Shown here: positions 60,931 to 64,000 of the stretch, one piece after another
Numbering within the stretch: position 1 is the stretch's first letter
How the letters are laid out: every line of letters begins with the position of its first letter
NCBI RefSeq assembly: GCF_017654505.1
Contig: NC_054538.1
Coordinates: 57,937,684-58,001,683, forward strand
Direction of reading: 5' to 3'
Length of the DNA: 64,000 bases
From: Polyodon spathula
Lineage: Eukaryota > Chordata > Actinopteri > Acipenseriformes > Polyodontidae
The notes under the pieces: generated by a model
Told to the model about the DNA's origin: nothing
The model's input: only the letters and a program-made list of their open reading frames with translations
Database searches by the model: none
Translations under genes and position numbers: made by a program

Positions 60931-61530
60931 GTGTCTTGCTTACAGCTCATTCAGAACACTGCCTCTAGAATTTTGACTAAAACCAGAACAATTGGCTTCC
61001 TGTACAGTTTAGAATACATTTATTTTTAACTTATAAGACCCCGAATGGATTAGCACCCAGTTACATACAGGAATTACTGACCCTGTATACTCCTAACCCC
61101 ACTCTTAGATCACATGCTGCAGGGCTGCTGGTTATTCCTAGGGTGAGTAAAAATAACACAGGAGGAATGGCCTTTTCTTGTAAAGCTCCTAAATTATGGG
61201 ATGCTCTGCTGCCTTCTGTCAGGGAAGCTGGGACTCTTGCATACTGTTTTTAAGTCAAGATTGAAAACTTATTTTTATAAAATAGATTTTCTATCAAAAC
61301 TGCGTTTTTCTTGTCCTTTTTTAAATTCGAATTTTATTTTAAAAAATTTAACTTTTTTTATAGCTACCATTTTTTAAAATGTATTTGTTTTTAACAATTT
61401 TAATCTCTTAAGGGCTGTTTTCAAAATATTCTTTATTAGATTTTTTTTATTTAATGTTAGGTAGCTTTGTGTGCGATACGCCTTGGGATCTTTTATGCAA
61501 ATGTATTTTATTGTGATTTTCTTTGCCTGT
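60931..61530 (+). mobile_element. L2-like LINE 3' end
   Basis: Reads LQLIQNTASRILTKTRT, WLPVQFRIHLFLTYKTPNG, LAPSYIQELLTLYTP, LRSHAAGLLVIPRVS, APKLWDALLPSVREAGTL with stops. It ends with a degraded L2-type tail (TACGCCTTGGGATC, near 61478). Confidence 0.78.
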
Positions 61531-62140
61531 ATTGTGCAAATCAAGTGCTAAATCAAGTCCATATTAGGTGTGACCACCCTTTGCCTTCAAAACAGCATCA
61601 ATTCTTCACAGACTTGTCTGCAATGCGTGCTACGGCACACGTGTAGTGAGAGCAGCTGCTGGGCTCAGCAGTGCTGCACAGGACCAAAAAGCTGCTTTGG
61701 GAATCCCTCACACAGTATCTTGATGTCATTTTGGTGACTGCTCTGCATCACCATTAACAATACTGGTAGTACCAGTATTACCCCCCCCATTATCAACTCC
61801 CTTTGTAGGTTCACCTTTTCTCACAGTATGTGACATCTTCTAGTCTGCACATTTCGAGGGCGAACTCATATTGCAGTGTGAATTTTTTTGTGATAGTTCC
61901 CTTACAGGTAATTTGTTTATTTATGTATTTATGCAAGTAAATGCAACCGGTAATTTGCAGCTGATTTGGTAACTAATCATAAAAAAAAATACTTTACATT
62001 AGGTTGGTGTGTGTGTTGTCTATTTGTTTATTGCACTCCCTTTGGGCCAGTGTTGCGATTTATGATTGTTGCAATTCTGAATAACCTAAAAAACAAAGCA
62101 CATATACTTACGTAGTTATAAAATGTATACTTTCGCACAA
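61531..62140. other. Non-coding, with a possible DNA-transposon scrap
   Basis: GGTGTGACCACCCTTTGCC and AAAACAGCATCAATTCTTC near 61566-61605 is a sequence I associate with fish DNA transposons, but no ends or transposase are visible. Otherwise featureless. Confidence 0.3.
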
Positions 62141-62440
62141 CACATTAAGGAATTCCTTTTGTGCTAGGAGAGACATTTAGCAAATAATTGCATTTAACTA
62201 TTTTTGGAGATACAACAAAACAGAGATGATCAGTAGAACAGTCCAGTTGCATCTGCTGAAAACCCGGATGGCTGCGATTTAGGTAAGGACAATTGGAACG
62301 CTTCTGTAATCTTACAATCATTGTAAACACCGTTTTAATGCAATGCACGTTTAATTATTGGTACGTTCTCATGAAATATTAGCATAGCCCCTCATTAATT
62401 ACCATAAAAGTCCATTGGGTGCAGGTTACTGCTCTATTTT
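62141..62440 (+). repeat. Dispersed repeat, copy B
   Basis: Diverged copy of 59338-59668 in the same orientation, about 2.8 kb away. It reads CACATTAAGGAATTCC, AGCAAATAATTGCATTTAAC, ACAGAGATGATCAGTAGAAC, then ATTAGCATAGCCCC. Confidence 0.75.
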
Positions 62441-64000
62441 CATTGTAAATAAAACCTCTAGTTTAACCTCTACTTTCATTGTAAATGTAGTTTATGATAA
62501 CCTCTGTCTGCTGCAGTTAGTACTCGGAACACATCTATGTCAGGACATAGGGCTTGCAGCTTCAAGCCATAAATCCGATCAATGGTTTTAATATTAAAAG
62601 TGTGGAAACGGAAGAGACTAGCCCTCTTTTGCTCAAGTTCCTTTTCCATTCTCCCAGGTATCCTTTACTGGTCGCATCTCTGTCCTTGTACACCTCTTAA
62701 TCCCATCTGTGTTAAAGCTGTCAGAAGATTAGATATCTTCTGTTCATAGGATTTGAAAAGACTTGGCTTGGTGTTTTGCTAAATGCTGTTATGTGTTTCA
62801 AGTGCTTATTAAGTTGTCAATCCCTCCAGGTAGAAAGTGCCTCTGTTCCCTTGAATCATTCCACTATTTATTTGCTGCTGCTGCTAAAGTTAAAAATGTA
62901 AAGTTTACTGAAAGCAAGAGAACAAGTACTCATTTTATTTTAGTACATCATGTTGTTCTGGACAGAGGATACAGACAAATGGGCAACAGGCCCTTTTAAG
63001 TTATCTTTTTCAACACTAAAAGCCTGTCTAGGACAGTTAACTCTACTCATAACTGCAGGCCATTAATAAATTAAATAGTCAATATGTAGAAAATCCACCA
63101 TTTTATGTATGTTCTGCTTGCTCACCTATGACGGGGGTATCTGCTTTGCATAGACATTTTATAAATATTTTTCATATATATTATAGGCAGGTATAAACAT
63201 GGAACATTTCAACAAAAATACATAGCATAACAAAAATACATATCAATGCATAACAAAATCATTCATAACTGCAAATGAAGACTAGTTGAAAATGAATCTA
63301 GTAACTGCTTATTCAGGATGTTCACTCAACCTATAAGTTGTAACGGTACCTATAGAATGTAAAAAAAAACAAAACAAAGTGGGTGTCAAGCAAATTTCAT
63401 GTTGTTGCAGTGGTTGTGTCAGTACTTGCTTAGACACATACAACTAGGTTTTTAAGGTTCTGCAGTCACAGTGCTACTTTCCCATGGTTAGTTGGCAAAA
63501 GACCCTGACAGTGGTGACTGAAAAAATATTATCTCAATAACAAATCAATTGGCATACAGTTTCCCCATTAATAAGCATCCACACTGATGAATGTGTTCAC
63601 TTCATCAGGATAGAAAGGACATGGCTTTGTAAACTAATAAAGAATAATAAAAAACATAAAATGCTATAACTCAAATGTTTTATGTTAACTCACAAATTCT
63701 GTACTATGTATCTGTATGACTTCAATTTTTTTGCTGGATTTTAACATGCCAGTGCTGGAACTCCTCATAAAACAATAAAGACCTCATCGGCCTTGCTGAT
63801 GGGAACTCTGTAACTCTTTCTGATTTCACTACTTTTTGTTTGTTATGTGTGGCAGATGTCAGTGAAGTGGAAACGTGTCCTCCTCCCAGCTGGAAGCAGG
63901 CTTGCCTAGAGTGTTTGCAGTTCCTTCATAGGCAGTAATATCTCTTGATCTTTCAGATTTTAGTCAGGGATTTGTACAAAGAATATCCTGCAGGGTGGAG
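62441..64000. other. Non-coding, no feature recognised
   Basis: AT-rich sequence without exons, repeat families or RNA genes that I could identify. Confidence 0.35.

Overview
The window is a nuclear genome segment of a jawed vertebrate, most likely a non-teleost ray-finned fish such as a sturgeon or paddlefish. It shows large GT-AG introns, many long AT dinucleotide arrays, and CR1-like, L2-like, DIRS, Gypsy-like, Tc1, piggyBac-like and PIF/Harbinger repeats. The taxon guess rests mainly on recognising a fish-type SINE and the CR1 3' end, so it is tentative.

The main gene is jag1 (Jagged1, a canonical Notch ligand), complete on the minus strand: start codon at 46460, stop at 22545, 26 coding exons joined by GT-AG introns. 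The exons add up to 3654 nt including the stop, giving a 1217-residue protein, against 1218 in human. All domains are present: signal peptide, N-terminal module, DSL domain, 16 EGF repeats, cysteine-rich domain, transmembrane helix, and a cytoplasmic tail ending in a PDZ-ligand-like EYIV. The 3' UTR (about 21030-22544) holds several blocks that match, from memory, the mammalian JAG1 3' UTR.

Convergent to jag1 on the plus strand is what I read as the 3'-terminal exon of slx4ip (about 15388-15832). In mammals SLX4IP and JAG1 are also 3'-to-3' neighbours. This exon has an in-frame TAA at 15614-15616, and the frame beyond it still looks like the SLX4IP C-terminus. A SINE lies directly against its 5' side.

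Layout: 1-15380 is probably the last intron of slx4ip, heavily invaded by transposons (a minus-strand LTR with a 54-bp minisatellite, a non-LTR RT relic, a Gypsy-like 5' LTR with gag, a Tc1 element, a Harbinger relic, two LTRs, and a DIRS element interrupted by a piggyBac-like element that contains a Tc1 fragment). 15388-16500 is the slx4ip end. 16500-21000 is the intergenic gap, with a piggyBac-like MITE. 21000-46460 is jag1, with a CR1-like LINE antisense in intron 13. 46461-64000 is the jag1 5' flank, with no further gene recognised: candidate regulatory DNA, a small tRNA-like element, a long inverted repeat, a degraded Harbinger transposase, an L2 3' end, and a pair of diverged direct repeats.

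No CRISPR array, tRNA gene, rRNA gene or prokaryote-like system was seen.
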